Assembly (NCBI RefSeq): GCF_001663775.1
Contig: NZ_KV467169.1
Coordinates: 160,703 to 224,702, forward strand
Reading direction: 5' to 3'
Origin: Arthrobacter sp. B6
GTDB lineage: Bacteria > Actinomycetota > Actinomycetes > Actinomycetales > Micrococcaceae
DNA: 64,000 nt
Shown here: positions 42,187-51,927 of the stretch, one piece after another
How the letters are laid out: each line of letters begins with the position of its first letter
Numbering within the stretch: the stretch's first letter is position 1
Translations under genes and position numbers: made by a program
The notes under the pieces: generated by a model
The model's database searches: none
Seen by the model: only the letters and a program-made list of their open reading frames with translations
What the model was told of the DNA's origin: nothing

Positions 42187-43461
42187 ATGTCTGGGCACCA
42201 GCAACTTCAGCGGAGGCTTGGCGTGTTTGACGCCACGTCCATCGGGCTCGGGTCCATGCTCGGTGCCGGCGTCTTTGTGGCCTTCGCCCCGGCGGCCGGT
42301 TTCGCCGGAAACTTCCTGGTCCTGTCCGTTCTGGTTGCCGGTGCCGTGGCGTATTGCAACGCAGTAGCGTCGGCGGAACTCGCGGCCAGGTACCCGGCCA
42401 GTGGCGGCACCTACGTCTATGGCAGGAAGCGGCTGGGCGAGTGGCCGGGCTTTGTGGCGGGCTGGGGATTTGTCACCGGGAAGAGCGCGTCGTGTGCGGC
42501 CATGGCACTCACCTTCGGAAATTACCTGGCGCCGCAATACGCCGTACCGGTGGCGGTTGCCGCGGTGGTGGCGCTCACTGGCGTCAACCTGCTGGGCATC
42601 ACCCGCACGGCCCTCCTGACCAGGATCCTGCTGGCCGTAGTGCTGGCCACCTTGGTGTTTGTCGCCGTTGCCAGCATCATTGGCCCGCACCCTGCGGGCG
42701 TTCCGGCCGGCGGGACCGCTCCCGACGGCGGTGCTGCCGCCGGCAGTGTTTCCGCCGGCCTCGGCGGCGTGCTGCCCGCGGCAGGCCTGATGTTTTTTGC
42801 GTTTGCCGGGTACGCGCGCATTGCCACTTTGGGTGAGGAGGTCAAGGATCCGGCAAAGACCATTCCCCGGGCCATCCTTGCCGCCCTCGCTGCCGCCTTC
42901 GGCATCTACTTTGTCCTGGCGCTGCTGCTGCTAAACCATCTGTCTCCGGCCGGCCTTGCCGCAACGGCCACGCCGCTGCTGGACGCGGTCCGGAATTCTT
43001 CCCTGGGCGCGGGCGCCCCGATCGTCCAGGCCGGGGCGGCCGCCGCATGCCTCGGCGCACTTTTGGCGCTGATCACCGGCGTGGGCCGGACCACGTTGGC
43101 GATGGCCAGGGAACGGGACCTGCCCGGTCCGCTGGCGCGGGTTGGCGGCAAGCATACGGTGCCGTTCGTGGCCGAACTGGCGGTGGCCGCCGTCGTTATT
43201 GTTTTGCTGCTCACCACTGACGTCATGACGGTGGTGGGGTTCTCCAGCTTTGGCGTCCTGATCTATTACGCCGTCACCAACGCTGCCGCCTACACGCTGG
43301 ACGAACACCCTGTACACGGTCCCAGGTGGCTGAACGTCACGGGGTTCCTCGGCTGCCTGCTGCTGGCGTTCACCCTGCCGGCCGCCTCGGTGCTGGGCAT
43401 GGCTGGTGTGCTGGCGGCCGGAGCAGCAGGGCGGTTCCTGGTGCTCCGGCTGCGCCGCTAG
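42187..43461 (+). CDS. APC-superfamily amino acid/amine permease
   Basis: About 424 residues with roughly 11-12 hydrophobic helices. The first helix has the APC signature [21 protein letters not shown] (unwound GxG region), and [24 protein letters not shown] and [28 protein letters not shown] are typical of cation-coupled amino acid transporters. The substrate is not evident. Start: ATG 42187 just before the first helix; in-frame GTG 42115 (with AGGA nearby) or ATG 42121 would add up to 24 residues. It is divergent from aspS and ends in overlapping stop codons with hisS. Confidence 0.87.
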   Translation: MSGHQQLQRRLGVFDATSIGLGSMLGAGVFVAFAPAAGFAGNFLVLSVLVAGAVAYCNAVASAELAARYPASGGTYVYGRKRLGEWPGFVAGWGFVTGKSASCAAMALTFGNYLAPQYAVPVAVAAVVALTGVNLLGITRTALLTRILLAVVLATLVFVAVASIIGPHPAGVPAGGTAPDGGAAAGSVSAGLGGVLPAAGLMFFAFAGYARIATLGEEVKDPAKTIPRAILAALAAAFGIYFVLALLLLNHLSPAGLAATATPLLDAVRNSSLGAGAPIVQAGAAAACLGALLALITGVGRTTLAMARERDLPGPLARVGGKHTVPFVAELAVAAVVIVLLLTTDVMTVVGFSSFGVLIYYAVTNAAAYTLDEHPVHGPRWLNVTGFLGCLLLAFTLPAASVLGMAGVLAAGAAGRFLVLRLRR

Positions 43462-44828
43462 CCCCGGGCTGCTGACGCCTCGAGTGCGGTGGTGACCTGG
43501 ACGGACAGGTCCTCGTCGGACGGTGACCAGCTGGCGGGATCCGCGTCGACCTGCACGCCGGACCGGATGTCCTTGACCTGGTGCTTTCCGTGTTCGTCGG
43601 TGAACCACACAAAGGGAATCCCGCGGCGGTCCGCGAACTTGATCTGCTTGCCGAACTTCTCGGCCTTCGCCGCCACCTCGGTGGCGATGCCACGGCCACG
43701 GAGCTGTGCGGCCACGTCCTGGGCATCGCCCCAGCTGTCGTCGTCGGTGAGCGCAACAAGCACCGCCGTGGGCACCGAACGGGAAGCCTTCGCCAGGTCC
43801 TGGCTGAGGATGCGCGACACCAGCCGGGTCACGCCGATGGAAAGTCCGACGCCGGGGAACTTCCGGTTGCCTTTGCTGGCCAGCGCGTCATAACGGCCGC
43901 CGGAACAGATGGAGCCGAGCTGTTCGTGGCCCACCAGGATGGTCTCCACTACGGTGCCGGTGTAGTAGTCAAGGCCGCGGGCGATGCTGAGGTCCGCAAT
44001 CACCTTGCCCGGGGCACGCTGCACGGCGGCTTCGATGACCTGTTCCAGCTCGTTCAGGCCTTCCTCCAGGAGTTCGTTGCTCACGCCCAGGGCCCGGACA
44101 CGTGCGGCGAACGATGTGTCTTCGGTGCGGATGGCGGCGAGCTGCAGTGCGGCCTGGGCCTGGTCATCCGAGGCTCCGAGTTCAGTCTTCAGCAGGTCGG
44201 CAACCTTGGCAGGGCCGACCTTCTCCAGCTTGTCGATGCTGCGGAGGACGCCGGCCGTGTCATCGAGGCCAATGCCTCGGTAGAAGCCTTCGGCCAATTT
44301 GCGGTTGTTAATGCGCAGGCGGAAATCCGGGATGGGCAGTGCACTGAGCGCCTCGGCGATCACGAGGGCGATCTCCACGTCATAGCGGAAGGGCAGTTCG
44401 CCGTCGCCAACGACGTCAATGTCCGCCTGCGTGAATTCACGGGCGCGGCCTTCCTGCGGACGCTCACCGCGCCAAACCTTCTGGATCTGGTAGCGCCGGA
44501 ACGGAAAGGCGAGGTAGCCGGCGTTCTCCACCACGTAGCGGGCGAAGGGCACGGTCAGGTCAAAGTGCAGGGCGAGTGCGTGAGGATCGTGCTTGCCGGC
44601 CTTGGATTCCTCACCCTCATCATCCTGAAGGCGGCTGAGCCCGTACACCTCTTTGTCGATGTCGCCCTTGCGCAGCAGCTGACCCACAGTTTCCACGGCC
44701 CGGGTCTCGATGGACGCGAACCCGTGCAGCTCAAAGACCTTACGGAGGGTGTCCAGCACATGCAGCTCCACCAGCCGCTCCTCGGGAAGCCACTCGGGGA
44801 ATCCGGACAGGGAGGCTGTGCGTGCCAT
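43458..44828 (-). CDS. hisS: Histidine-tRNA ligase
   Basis: A 456-residue class II synthetase of the longer type seen in actinobacteria. Motif 2 is IQKVWRGERPQEGRAREFTQADID, the histidine-A motif is ARGLDYYTGTVVE, and motif 3 is CSGGRYDALAS followed by VGLSIGVTRL. The C-terminal anticodon domain contains VLVALTDDDSWGDAQ. ATG 44828 has GGAG about ten bases upstream; the frame remains open to 44957 but without conserved sequence. No hisZ-like truncation. Confidence 0.95.
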   Translation of the reverse strand: MARTASLSGFPEWLPEERLVELHVLDTLRKVFELHGFASIETRAVETVGQLLRKGDIDKEVYGLSRLQDDEGEESKAGKHDPHALALHFDLTVPFARYVVENAGYLAFPFRRYQIQKVWRGERPQEGRAREFTQADIDVVGDGELPFRYDVEIALVIAEALSALPIPDFRLRINNRKLAEGFYRGIGLDDTAGVLRSIDKLEKVGPAKVADLLKTELGASDDQAQAALQLAAIRTEDTSFAARVRALGVSNELLEEGLNELEQVIEAAVQRAPGKVIADLSIARGLDYYTGTVVETILVGHEQLGSICSGGRYDALASKGNRKFPGVGLSIGVTRLVSRILSQDLAKASRSVPTAVLVALTDDDSWGDAQDVAAQLRGRGIATEVAAKAEKFGKQIKFADRRGIPFVWFTDEHGKHQVKDIRSGVQVDADPASWSPSDEDLSVQVTTALEASAARG

Positions 44829-44921
44829 GGTGGAATTTCTCCTCTTGATGAAGGGTGCCTGGGACTTTGTTCGGCATACCGCCCGAAACGGGGCGGGAAC
44901 GGCGGCTGTCCGGCAACTCAT

Positions 44922-44952
44922 GCATAAACTATGTGCGGCAGTCAGTTTATGC
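44922..44952. repeat. Inverted repeat in the hisS / cyclophilin divergent region
   Basis: GCATAAACT (44922-44930) and AGTTTATGC (44944-44952) are exact inverted repeats with a 13-base spacer, in the 235-base gap between divergent hisS and the cyclophilin gene. It is the most AT-rich part of the gap and could be an operator or hold overlapping -10 boxes. Nothing else in this gap is recognisable. Confidence 0.5.
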
Positions 44953-45063
44953 GTCATCCGCCTGCATCTCTAATGTGCGGGTATGGGTGGTAAATGCTGT
45001 CAGAGGATTGCAGGCGCACGGGAACACCAAGCACGCCTGCAGCGGCGACTATCAGGAGGACCA

Positions 45064-45864
45064 TTGGCGGCCAGTTCACGCAGTGCCCGCGAGGCCAAAC
45101 GGCGCATCCAGCAGATGGAAGCCAAGCGCGAGCTGCGGCGGGAGCAGGAGAAAAGGCGTAAGCGGGACAATATTATTGCCGGCGGCGCCGGTGCAGCCGC
45201 CGTTATACTCGCCGTCGTACTCCAATTGACTGCCTTTGCCGGAAATCCCACCGAGGAAGAATATGCTGCGGCCGAGGCCGGGCTCAGCAGCCCGTCAGCG
45301 TCCGCTACGCCGTCAGCGCCGGCCACCAACAGTCCCAACATTCCGGCTGCGGACACAGCTGCCGGCAAGGTGTTCACCGGGGAAATGTCGCTTAACGGGA
45401 ACGTGCTCGGCCTGGAAATTGACGGAACCAAAGCGCCCCAGGCTGCCGCCGTCTTCAAGGGATTGACGGACGAGGGCTTCTACAACGGCAGCAAGTGCCA
45501 CCGCCTGACCACGGCTGAATCCTTCGGTGTGCTGCAGTGCGGCGGTTCTTCCGCCTCCGCCGACCCGGACTACACCTGGGGGCCCCTCGAAAACACACCG
45601 GCGGACAACATCTATCCTGCGGGCACGATTGCCGTGGCCCGCTCCGGCGACAACGCGTACGGAAACGGGAAGCAGTTCTTTGTGGTCTACAAAGACACGG
45701 TGATTCCCCCCGACTCCGCCGGGGGCTATACGGTGGTGGGCAGGGTGACCTCCGGAATGGAAGCAGTGAACGCCATTGCCGCCGCGGGAATCACCCCCGG
45801 CTCCAGCGCAACAGACGGCGCACCTGTGGAACCAGTCACGATAGACTCGGTTTCTCTGAAGTAG
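45064..45864 (+). CDS. Membrane-anchored cyclophilin-type peptidylprolyl isomerase
   Basis: About 266 residues. A strongly basic N-terminus (REAKRRIQQMEAKRELRREQEKRRKRD) precedes one transmembrane helix (IIAGGAGAAAVILAVVLQLTAF) and a Ser/Ala/Pro linker. The cyclophilin domain has IDGTKAPQAAAVFKGLTDEGFYNGSKCHRL and PAGTIAVARSG...GKQFFVVYKD. The two cysteines (KCHRL, LQCGG) are typical of actinobacterial extracytoplasmic forms and may form a disulfide. The start is TTG 45064 with AGGAGG five bases upstream; an upstream ATG at 44983 is not supported. Folding of exported proteins is the inferred role. Confidence 0.88.
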   Translation: MAASSRSAREAKRRIQQMEAKRELRREQEKRRKRDNIIAGGAGAAAVILAVVLQLTAFAGNPTEEEYAAAEAGLSSPSASATPSAPATNSPNIPAADTAAGKVFTGEMSLNGNVLGLEIDGTKAPQAAAVFKGLTDEGFYNGSKCHRLTTAESFGVLQCGGSSASADPDYTWGPLENTPADNIYPAGTIAVARSGDNAYGNGKQFFVVYKDTVIPPDSAGGYTVVGRVTSGMEAVNAIAAAGITPGSSATDGAPVEPVTIDSVSLK

Positions 45865-45931
45865 GAAGCCAGGCCTTACCGGCCGCGGTGCAGTACGTGA
45901 GTATTTCCCTCCAAGCGAAAGACTTTTAGCG

Positions 45932-47656
45932 GTGACAGACAGTCAGAAATCCGACGAAACAGCAGCAGACCTGACCGGAGAAACGGCCCCCGCGGCCGAA
46001 CCGGCGGTAGCTGACGAAGCCACAGCCGAGGAATCCCAGGTCCAGGAAACCAGCACCGGGACAGCATCCGCGGAAGATGCGCCGGCGGACGGGGCCCCGT
46101 CCGGCGATGCCGGCGCGGCGGAGGAAGTGCCGTCGGCTCCGGAGGCGGAAACCAGCATTACTCCGGCCGAGACTGAAACCCCCGCTCCCGAGGCTGCGCC
46201 GGAAGCTGATGCCGAAACCCCTGCCGCTCCCGCTGCTGAGGCTGCGCCGGAAGCCGGCGCCGAAACCCCTGCCGCTGCTGAGGCTTCACCCAGGCCTGCC
46301 GCTGCACCGCGCCCAGCGCCGTCACCTGCCGCTTTCGCGGCCCGGCCCAAACCGGCGGCGGCCGCTCCTGCCGCGACACCCGTGCCTGCGGTACCGGCCA
46401 CGTCGCTGGCCGAAGCTTCGCGCTGGGGCCGTGTTGAGGGCGACGGCCATGTTTTCCTGACCATCGACGGCGAGGAGCATGCCGTTGGGCAGTACCCCGG
46501 GGTCAGCGACGACGAAGCCCTGTCGTACTTCGCCCGCAAGTTCGACGACATCCTGGCCCAGATCGTCCTGCTGGAGCAGCGGGTCAGTTCCAAAGCCCCG
46601 AGCACGGACATGCAGAAGACAGTCACCCACCTGCGCGAGCAGCTCGCCGAGCGGAACATGGTGGGCGATATCCGCGCCGCCGAAACCCGCCTGGACAAGC
46701 TCTCTGAACAGGTCAAAGAGCTCGAAAAGACCGAGAAGGCCGAGCATGACGCCGTCCGCAGCGCTGAGCTGGCAGCCCGCGAGGCGATCGTTGCCGAAGC
46801 CGAAAGCATCTCGGGACAGGACCCTACACAGATCCAGTGGAAGACCTCCAGCGCCCGGATGAACGAGCTGTTCGAAAGCTGGAAGACAGCCCAGAAGAGC
46901 GGCGTACGCCTGGGCCGCAGCAACGAAGACGCACTGTGGAAGCGCTTCCGCGCCGCCCGTACCGTCTTCGACCGCCACCGGCGAGCCTATTTCTCCCAGC
47001 TGGACAGTAACAACTCCGCTGCTAAGGCAGCCAAGGAAAAACTGATCGCGGAGGCTGAGGCCCTGTCCAGCTCAACCGACTGGGGTTTCGCAGCCGGTGA
47101 GTACCGGCGGCTGATGGACGACTGGAAAGCCTCGCCGCGCGCCAGCCGCAAGGATGACGACGCCCTGTGGGCCCGCTTCCGCGCTGCCCAGGATGTTTTT
47201 TTCACGAACCGGCAGGCCGCCAACGAAGAGATCGACCAGGAGTACGCGGCCAACCTCGCCGTGAAGGAAGCGCTCCTCGTTGAGGCCAACGCGATCCTCC
47301 CCGTCAAGGACCTGGCCGCCGCCAAAAAAGCGCTGCAATCTGTGCGCGACCGATGGGAAGAAGCCGGCAAGGTTCCGCGCGCCGAAATGGGCCGCATCGA
47401 GGCAGGCCTCCGCAAGGTGGAGGACGCCGTCCGTCACGCGGAAGAGGAAAACTGGCAGCGCTCCAACCCTGAGACCAAGGCCCGCACCAACAGCGCGCTG
47501 TCCCAGCTGGAAGCCGCCATTGCCGGCCTGCAGGAGGACCTTGCCAAGGCTGAGAAAGCCGGCGACCAGCGCAAGATCAAGGCCGCCAGGGAAGCCCTCG
47601 AGGCGCGTCAGGCTTGGCTGGACCAAATCCAGCGCTCGGCCAGCGAACTCTCCTAG
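45932..47656 (+). CDS. DUF349 repeat protein with acidic low-complexity N-terminus
   Basis: A 574-residue soluble protein. Residues 1-150 are disordered and rich in Ala, Glu and Pro, with a 16-residue repeat (EAAPEADAETPAAPA). A small folded part follows (RVEGDGHVFLTIDGEEHAVGQYPGV), then helical DUF349 repeats, each with the signature LWKRFRAARTVFDRHRRAYFSQL or LWARFRAAQDVFFTNRQAANEE. The end is coiled-coil. GTG start. Downstream of the cyclophilin gene on the same strand. The biochemical role of DUF349 proteins is unknown. Confidence 0.88.
   Translation: MTDSQKSDETAADLTGETAPAAEPAVADEATAEESQVQETSTGTASAEDAPADGAPSGDAGAAEEVPSAPEAETSITPAETETPAPEAAPEADAETPAAPAAEAAPEAGAETPAAAEASPRPAAAPRPAPSPAAFAARPKPAAAAPAATPVPAVPATSLAEASRWGRVEGDGHVFLTIDGEEHAVGQYPGVSDDEALSYFARKFDDILAQIVLLEQRVSSKAPSTDMQKTVTHLREQLAERNMVGDIRAAETRLDKLSEQVKELEKTEKAEHDAVRSAELAAREAIVAEAESISGQDPTQIQWKTSSARMNELFESWKTAQKSGVRLGRSNEDALWKRFRAARTVFDRHRRAYFSQLDSNNSAAKAAKEKLIAEAEALSSSTDWGFAAGEYRRLMDDWKASPRASRKDDDALWARFRAAQDVFFTNRQAANEEIDQEYAANLAVKEALLVEANAILPVKDLAAAKKALQSVRDRWEEAGKVPRAEMGRIEAGLRKVEDAVRHAEEENWQRSNPETKARTNSALSQLEAAIAGLQEDLAKAEKAGDQRKIKAAREALEARQAWLDQIQRSASELS
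46190..46276 (+). repeat. 48-base tandem duplication in the DUF349 gene
   Basis: A 39-base block starting GAGGCTGCGCCGGAAGC at 46190 recurs at 46238, with only a few changes, and a third partial start lies near 46279. It keeps the frame (48 = 16 codons) and lengthens the acidic tail of the protein. Confidence 0.75.
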
Positions 47657-47691
47657 GCGTGCCCTCGGGACGCCACCAATGAACACGTAAA

Positions 47692-47735
47692 ACAGGTCCG
47701 GCTCCGGTTATCCACATAACCGGGGCCGGGCCTGT
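47692..47735 (+). terminator. Terminator of the DUF349 gene
   Basis: Twenty-base arms around a CCAC loop (47692-47711 and 47716-47735) are complementary apart from two positions, both of which can form U-G pairs in RNA. It lies 36 bases after the DUF349 stop and is followed by ACGCGTTTGCG. One of the strongest hairpins in the window. Confidence 0.75.
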
Positions 47736-47768
47736 ACGCGTTTGCGACGAACGCGGCAGTATGGCTGG

Positions 47769-48461
47769 ATGGCTACTCCGTCCTCTTCCACGGCCGCTGC
47801 GGCGGCGGCCCCGGCATCTGCGCCACTCCCCCGGTACCCCGAACTGTACTCACCGGGAAAGCCGTTTACCTGGCCCGAACTTCAGTCGATGGCTGGTGAC
47901 GGTGTGCTCAGCCAGTTCCACCAGCATGGCTATGCCTTGCCGGATGCTGCTGCGTCGCCGCAGATGAGGGCACGCGCAGCAGCCAATGCCGTGCCGGCAA
48001 CCATCAGGCAGCGGGTCGTCGCCGGAAGGATGACCGCCGCCTGGATTTACGGCTGCGCCAACGAACCTGACAGGCTGGCCCTGCTCGTGGACGCCAAGCG
48101 CCGGATCTCCAGCTTGCGGAACACGCGCGGGTGCACCCTCCATGAAGTGCGGCTGGGGCCGTGCGACGTCGTCAGCCTGGGCGGGCTGATGGTCTCCAGT
48201 CCGCTGCGCACGGCGCTGGACATCGCCCTGCATGTGGAGGCCCAGCGGGCATTGCCAGCGTTGGAGGCGCTGCTGTCAAGACCGGAGAATGATGTCCGGC
48301 TGCGCCTGCTTGTTCTGGCCATTGAGTCCACCCCGCGGGTGCCGCACAAGAGGTCTGCCCTGGAGAAGCTTGCCCGGTTAGCTCCGTCGTTTGTTGCCGG
48401 TGGTCCGGTAGACGTCGAACACGCCGTCGATCCGACGGACGGCGCTCAGGACGTGGCTTAG
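47769..48461 (+). CDS. AbiEi-like hypothetical protein, overlapping the rel gene end
   Basis: A 230-residue protein. After an alanine-rich N-terminus, a winged-helix-like part ([18 protein letters not shown]) is followed by [26 protein letters not shown] and [17 protein letters not shown], a pattern seen in AbiEi-type antitoxin-like proteins of actinobacteria. No AbiEii nucleotidyltransferase partner is next to it, so this may not be a toxin-antitoxin unit. The last 28 codons are antisense to the last 28 codons of rel (48378-48461), so the C-terminus may be an added tail. ATG 47769 is preferred over the upstream frame opening at 47742. Confidence 0.65.
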   Translation: MATPSSSTAAAAAAPASAPLPRYPELYSPGKPFTWPELQSMAGDGVLSQFHQHGYALPDAAASPQMRARAAANAVPATIRQRVVAGRMTAAWIYGCANEPDRLALLVDAKRRISSLRNTRGCTLHEVRLGPCDVVSLGGLMVSSPLRTALDIALHVEAQRALPALEALLSRPENDVRLRLLVLAIESTPRVPHKRSALEKLARLAPSFVAGGPVDVEHAVDPTDGAQDVA

Positions 48462-50786
48462 GTATTTGGGGTCGCCCATCTCGAAAGCGAACCGAGAGAT
48501 GGCCACCCGGTCCGTGGAGGTATGCACACTGGCGGCCAAAATGTTCACATGGTTCTCGGACAGGACCCGGGTCACATCGGACAGCAGGGATTTGCGGTCC
48601 AGGGCTTCCACCTGGATCTCCACCAGGAACACGCTCGACTGCGTGGGTGCCCAGTCGACGTCCACGATCCTGTCCGGCTGGTCCTTCAGGTCCGAGATAT
48701 TGGTGCAGTCCGTGCGGTGCACCGACACGCCCGAGCCGCGGGTAACGAACCCAAGGATCGGGTCCGGAGGCACCGGGGTGCAGCAGCGGGCCAACTTCAC
48801 CCAAACGTCGCCAACGCCCCGCACCACTACACCGGAATCGGAGAAGCGGGTCTTGGCCACCTGGGTCGGGATGCTGACTTCGGTGATGTCTTCGTCAGTG
48901 CTTTCGCTCCCGCCGAGGCTCTCAACGAGCTTTTCCATCACCGACTGCGCAGACGTGTGACCGTCTCCGACGCCTGCATAGAGGCCGGAGATGTCCACGT
49001 ACTTGAAGTCCTCTGCCACGGCGGCCAGCGCCTCGTGGGTCATCAGCCGCTGCAGGGGCAGGTTCTGCTTGCGCATGGCCCGGGTCAGGAGTTCCTTGCC
49101 GCGGTCGATCGCCTCTTCGCGGCGCTCCTTGCTGAACCATTGCCGGATTTTGTTGCGTGCGCGCGCGCTTTTGACGAAGTGCTGCCAGTCCTGGCTGGGG
49201 CCGGCGCCTTCCGCCTTCGACGTGAAAATCTCCACCCAGTCGCCGTGGTTCAGTTCACTGTTCAACGGGACAAGCTTGCCGTTGACGCGGGCGCCGATGG
49301 TCCGGTGTCCCACCTCGGTATGGACGGCGTAGGCAAAGTCCACGGGGGTGGATCCGGCGGGCAAGGCCATCACTTCGCCCTTGGGCGTGAAAACGAACAC
49401 TTCACGGGCGTTGATTTCGAACCGGAGGGAATCCAGGAACTCCCCCGGATCGGAGGTTTCCTGTTGCCAGTCCACCAGTGACCGCAGCCAGCCCATGTCG
49501 CCGTCGCGGGGGCTGCCCGGGCCGGTGGCCGTGCGGTTGGGCTGATCCTTGTACTTCCAGTGGGCCGCCACACCGTATTCAGCGCGGCGGTGCATCTCGT
49601 GGGTCCGGATCTGGATTTCCACGGGCTTGCCGCCGGGTCCGATCACCGTGGTGTGCAGGGACTGGTACATGTTGAACTTGGGCATCGCAATGTAATCCTT
49701 GAAACGCCCAGGGAGCGGGTTCCAGCGCGAATGCATGGTGCCCAGTGCCGCGTAACAGTCACGCACGGAATCCACCAGTACTCGGACGCCCATCAGGTCG
49801 TTGATGTCGTCGAAGTCTTTGTCCCGGACCACCATCTTCTGGTAGATCGAGTAGTAGTGCTTCGGCCGGCCGGTGATGGTGGCTTTTATCCGGGCGGCCC
49901 GGAGGTCCTCGGTGATCTGGTCACGGATGACACCAAGGCTCTTCTCACGCTCCGGAGTGCGGTCCCCCACCATCCGGACGATCTCCTCGTACACCTTCGG
50001 GTAGAGCGCCGCGAAGGACAGGTCCTCCAGCTCCCACTTGATGGTGTTCATGCCCAGGCGGTGGGCCAGGGGGGCGAAGATCTCCAAGGTTTCGCGGGCT
50101 TTCCGCGCAGAGGATTCGGCGGAGACGAAGCGCCAGGTGCGGGCATTGTGGAGGCGGTCCGCCAGTTTGATCATGAGGACGCGGATGTCCTTGGCCATGG
50201 CCACAACCATTTTGCGGACGGTCTCGGACTGGGCCGCTTCGCCGAAGCTGACCTTGTCCAGCTTGGTGACGCCGTCCACCAGCATGGCAACTTCGGGTCC
50301 GAAGTCCCTCTTCAGGTCCCCCAGAGTGTAGGGGGTGTCCTCCACGGTGTCGTGGAGGAGCGCGGCTGCCAGGGTAGTCCCGCTCAGCCCGAGCTCGGCA
50401 AGGATGGTGGCTACCGCGACAGGGTGGGTGATATAGGGGTCACCGCTCTTGCGTTTCTGCCCCCGGTGGCTGCGTTCCGCCACGTCGAAGGCCCGCTGGA
50501 TGAGGTCGAAGTCCTCTTTGGGATTATTGGCCCGGACTGTGCGCAGCAGCGGTTCGAGGATGGGTGAATAGCTGGCCGCGCCGCGGCCGGTGAGCCGTGC
50601 CAGGCGCGAACGCGTGCGTTCGCGCCGTCCCGGGAACGTCGGCCGGGCACCCGAACTGTCCACGGGGACGGCCTGCCCTGGACGCGCGGCAGGAACCAGG
50701 CCGGTTTGCGGTCCGCGGCCCGGACCGTTGTCTCCGTCTGCCGTTGGCGCCGACGCCGAACGTTCTTCCAATGAAGCACCCCTCAC
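48378..50786 (-). CDS. rel: Bifunctional (p)ppGpp synthetase/hydrolase Rel
   Basis: An 802-residue RelA/SpoT homologue that makes and degrades the stringent-response alarmone. The order of domains is complete: HD hydrolase ([26 protein letters not shown]), synthetase ([52 protein letters not shown]), TGS ([30 protein letters not shown]), helical and zinc-finger-like region, and C-terminal ACT. The first 60 residues are disordered. GTG 50786 is taken; TTG 50771 with a GAGGGG site is an alternative. Confidence 0.96.
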   Translation of the reverse strand: MRGASLEERSASAPTADGDNGPGRGPQTGLVPAARPGQAVPVDSSGARPTFPGRRERTRSRLARLTGRGAASYSPILEPLLRTVRANNPKEDFDLIQRAFDVAERSHRGQKRKSGDPYITHPVAVATILAELGLSGTTLAAALLHDTVEDTPYTLGDLKRDFGPEVAMLVDGVTKLDKVSFGEAAQSETVRKMVVAMAKDIRVLMIKLADRLHNARTWRFVSAESSARKARETLEIFAPLAHRLGMNTIKWELEDLSFAALYPKVYEEIVRMVGDRTPEREKSLGVIRDQITEDLRAARIKATITGRPKHYYSIYQKMVVRDKDFDDINDLMGVRVLVDSVRDCYAALGTMHSRWNPLPGRFKDYIAMPKFNMYQSLHTTVIGPGGKPVEIQIRTHEMHRRAEYGVAAHWKYKDQPNRTATGPGSPRDGDMGWLRSLVDWQQETSDPGEFLDSLRFEINAREVFVFTPKGEVMALPAGSTPVDFAYAVHTEVGHRTIGARVNGKLVPLNSELNHGDWVEIFTSKAEGAGPSQDWQHFVKSARARNKIRQWFSKERREEAIDRGKELLTRAMRKQNLPLQRLMTHEALAAVAEDFKYVDISGLYAGVGDGHTSAQSVMEKLVESLGGSESTDEDITEVSIPTQVAKTRFSDSGVVVRGVGDVWVKLARCCTPVPPDPILGFVTRGSGVSVHRTDCTNISDLKDQPDRIVDVDWAPTQSSVFLVEIQVEALDRKSLLSDVTRVLSENHVNILAASVHTSTDRVAISRFAFEMGDPKYLSHVLSAVRRIDGVFDVYRTTGNKRRS

Positions 50787-50803
50787 GACCCGTTTAATTA
50801 CCC

Positions 50804-50809
50804 CAGTCT
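50804..50809 (-). promoter_or_regulatory. Possible -10 box of rel
   Basis: TAGACT on the minus strand lies 17 bases before the rel start codon, which would leave a leader of about ten bases. No good -35 box is visible. Confidence 0.35.
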
Positions 50810-50854
50810 ATTCCCCGGACAGCACACATATGTAACCGGGGACCAAATGCGAAC

Positions 50855-50892
50855 GGGCCGGCTGGGATCAGTCTCCTGACGCCAGCCGGCCC
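50855..50892 (-). terminator. Hairpin terminator after secF
   Basis: GGGCCGGCTGG (50855-50865) and CCAGCCGGCCC (50882-50892) form a perfect 11-base GC stem, and TCAG/CTGA inside extend it. It lies 15 bases past the secF stop and ends the yajC-secD-secF transcript before rel. Confidence 0.72.
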
Positions 50893-50907
50893 GGGTAAAA
50901 CGGAGGG

Positions 50908-51927
50908 TCAGGCCTGGGCGGATTCCGCTGGGACGCCGGCCTTGGCCGCCGCCTCGCTTCGCCGGTGCTCCACGCGCTTGGCCTGCTTAACAAGTTCGGG
51001 TTCATTCTGGCGCAGCCAGGCATACATCGGAGCCGCGATAAAGATGGTGGCAGCTGTACCGATGAGGATGCCCACGAACAGTGCCAGTGACAGGTCGCGC
51101 AGCGTCCCCGCCCCCAGCAGGCCGGCGCCGATGAACAGGATGGCGCCCACCGGGAGGATGGCCACCATCATGGTGTTGATGGAACGCACCAGGGTCTGGT
51201 TCACGGCGAGGTTAACTTCCTCACCAAACGTCCGGCGGGTGGAGGCATCGAGGTCGGCAGTGTTTTCACGGATCTTGTCGAAAACCACCACGGTATCGTA
51301 CAACGAGTAGCTGAGCACGGTCAGGAACCCGATGATGGCCGACGGCGTCACCTCAAAGTCGCTCAGGGCATATACGCCGGCGGTGATGAACATCGTGACC
51401 ACCATGCCGGCGATCGCTGAGAGTGACATCTTCCAGGTCCGGAAGTAGAGCGCCATGAGGAGGGAAGCCAGGACCACAAAGGCCACCAGGCCGATCAGGG
51501 CCTGCTTCGTGACGTCGGCACCCCAGGTGGGACCGATGAACGTGGAGGTGACCTCGTTATCGGTGACGCCGTAAGCGGCAGTCAGTCCCTCCTTGATCCT
51601 GAGGGTCTCTTCATCCGTGAGCTTGTCCGTCTGGATGCGCATGGTGTTGCCCGCGACATTGGCCACACGCGGAATGCTGCCCGGGACCACATCCTGCACG
51701 GCCTTTTCGCCGACAGCTGCCTCGGTGGTCTGGACGTTTGAAACGGTGAACTCGGAGCCGCCGCGGAACTCGATGCCGAGGTTGAATCCACCCTTGGCTA
51801 CTGGAATCAGGATCGACAGGGCAACGGCCACGGCCGCGATAAGGAACCAGATCTTCTTGGCGCCGACAAAGTTGTAGGAGCGCTTGCCGGTATAGAGCTC
51901 GTTACCGAAAGTGGCAAAGCTGGACAT
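50908..51927 (-). CDS. secF: Protein translocase subunit SecF
   Basis: A 339-residue membrane protein that works with SecD to pull substrates across the membrane using the proton motive force. It has six helices; the first loop holds FNLGIEFRGGSEFTV, and the RND-type segments SLYDTVVVFDKIREN and ARSINTMMVAILPVG-like (RSINTMMVAILPVGAILF) are conserved. The ATG follows the secD stop directly (TAA-ATG), with GGAG inside the end of secD as ribosome-binding site. Confidence 0.97.
   Translation of the reverse strand: MSSFATFGNELYTGKRSYNFVGAKKIWFLIAAVAVALSILIPVAKGGFNLGIEFRGGSEFTVSNVQTTEAAVGEKAVQDVVPGSIPRVANVAGNTMRIQTDKLTDEETLRIKEGLTAAYGVTDNEVTSTFIGPTWGADVTKQALIGLVAFVVLASLLMALYFRTWKMSLSAIAGMVVTMFITAGVYALSDFEVTPSAIIGFLTVLSYSLYDTVVVFDKIRENTADLDASTRRTFGEEVNLAVNQTLVRSINTMMVAILPVGAILFIGAGLLGAGTLRDLSLALFVGILIGTAATIFIAAPMYAWLRQNEPELVKQAKRVEHRRSEAAAKAGVPAESAQA

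Noticed and set aside
47769..48461. Toxin-antitoxin module containing the AbiEi-like protein
   Set aside because: No AbiEii-type nucleotidyltransferase or other toxin gene is adjacent; neighbours are a DUF349 gene and rel.
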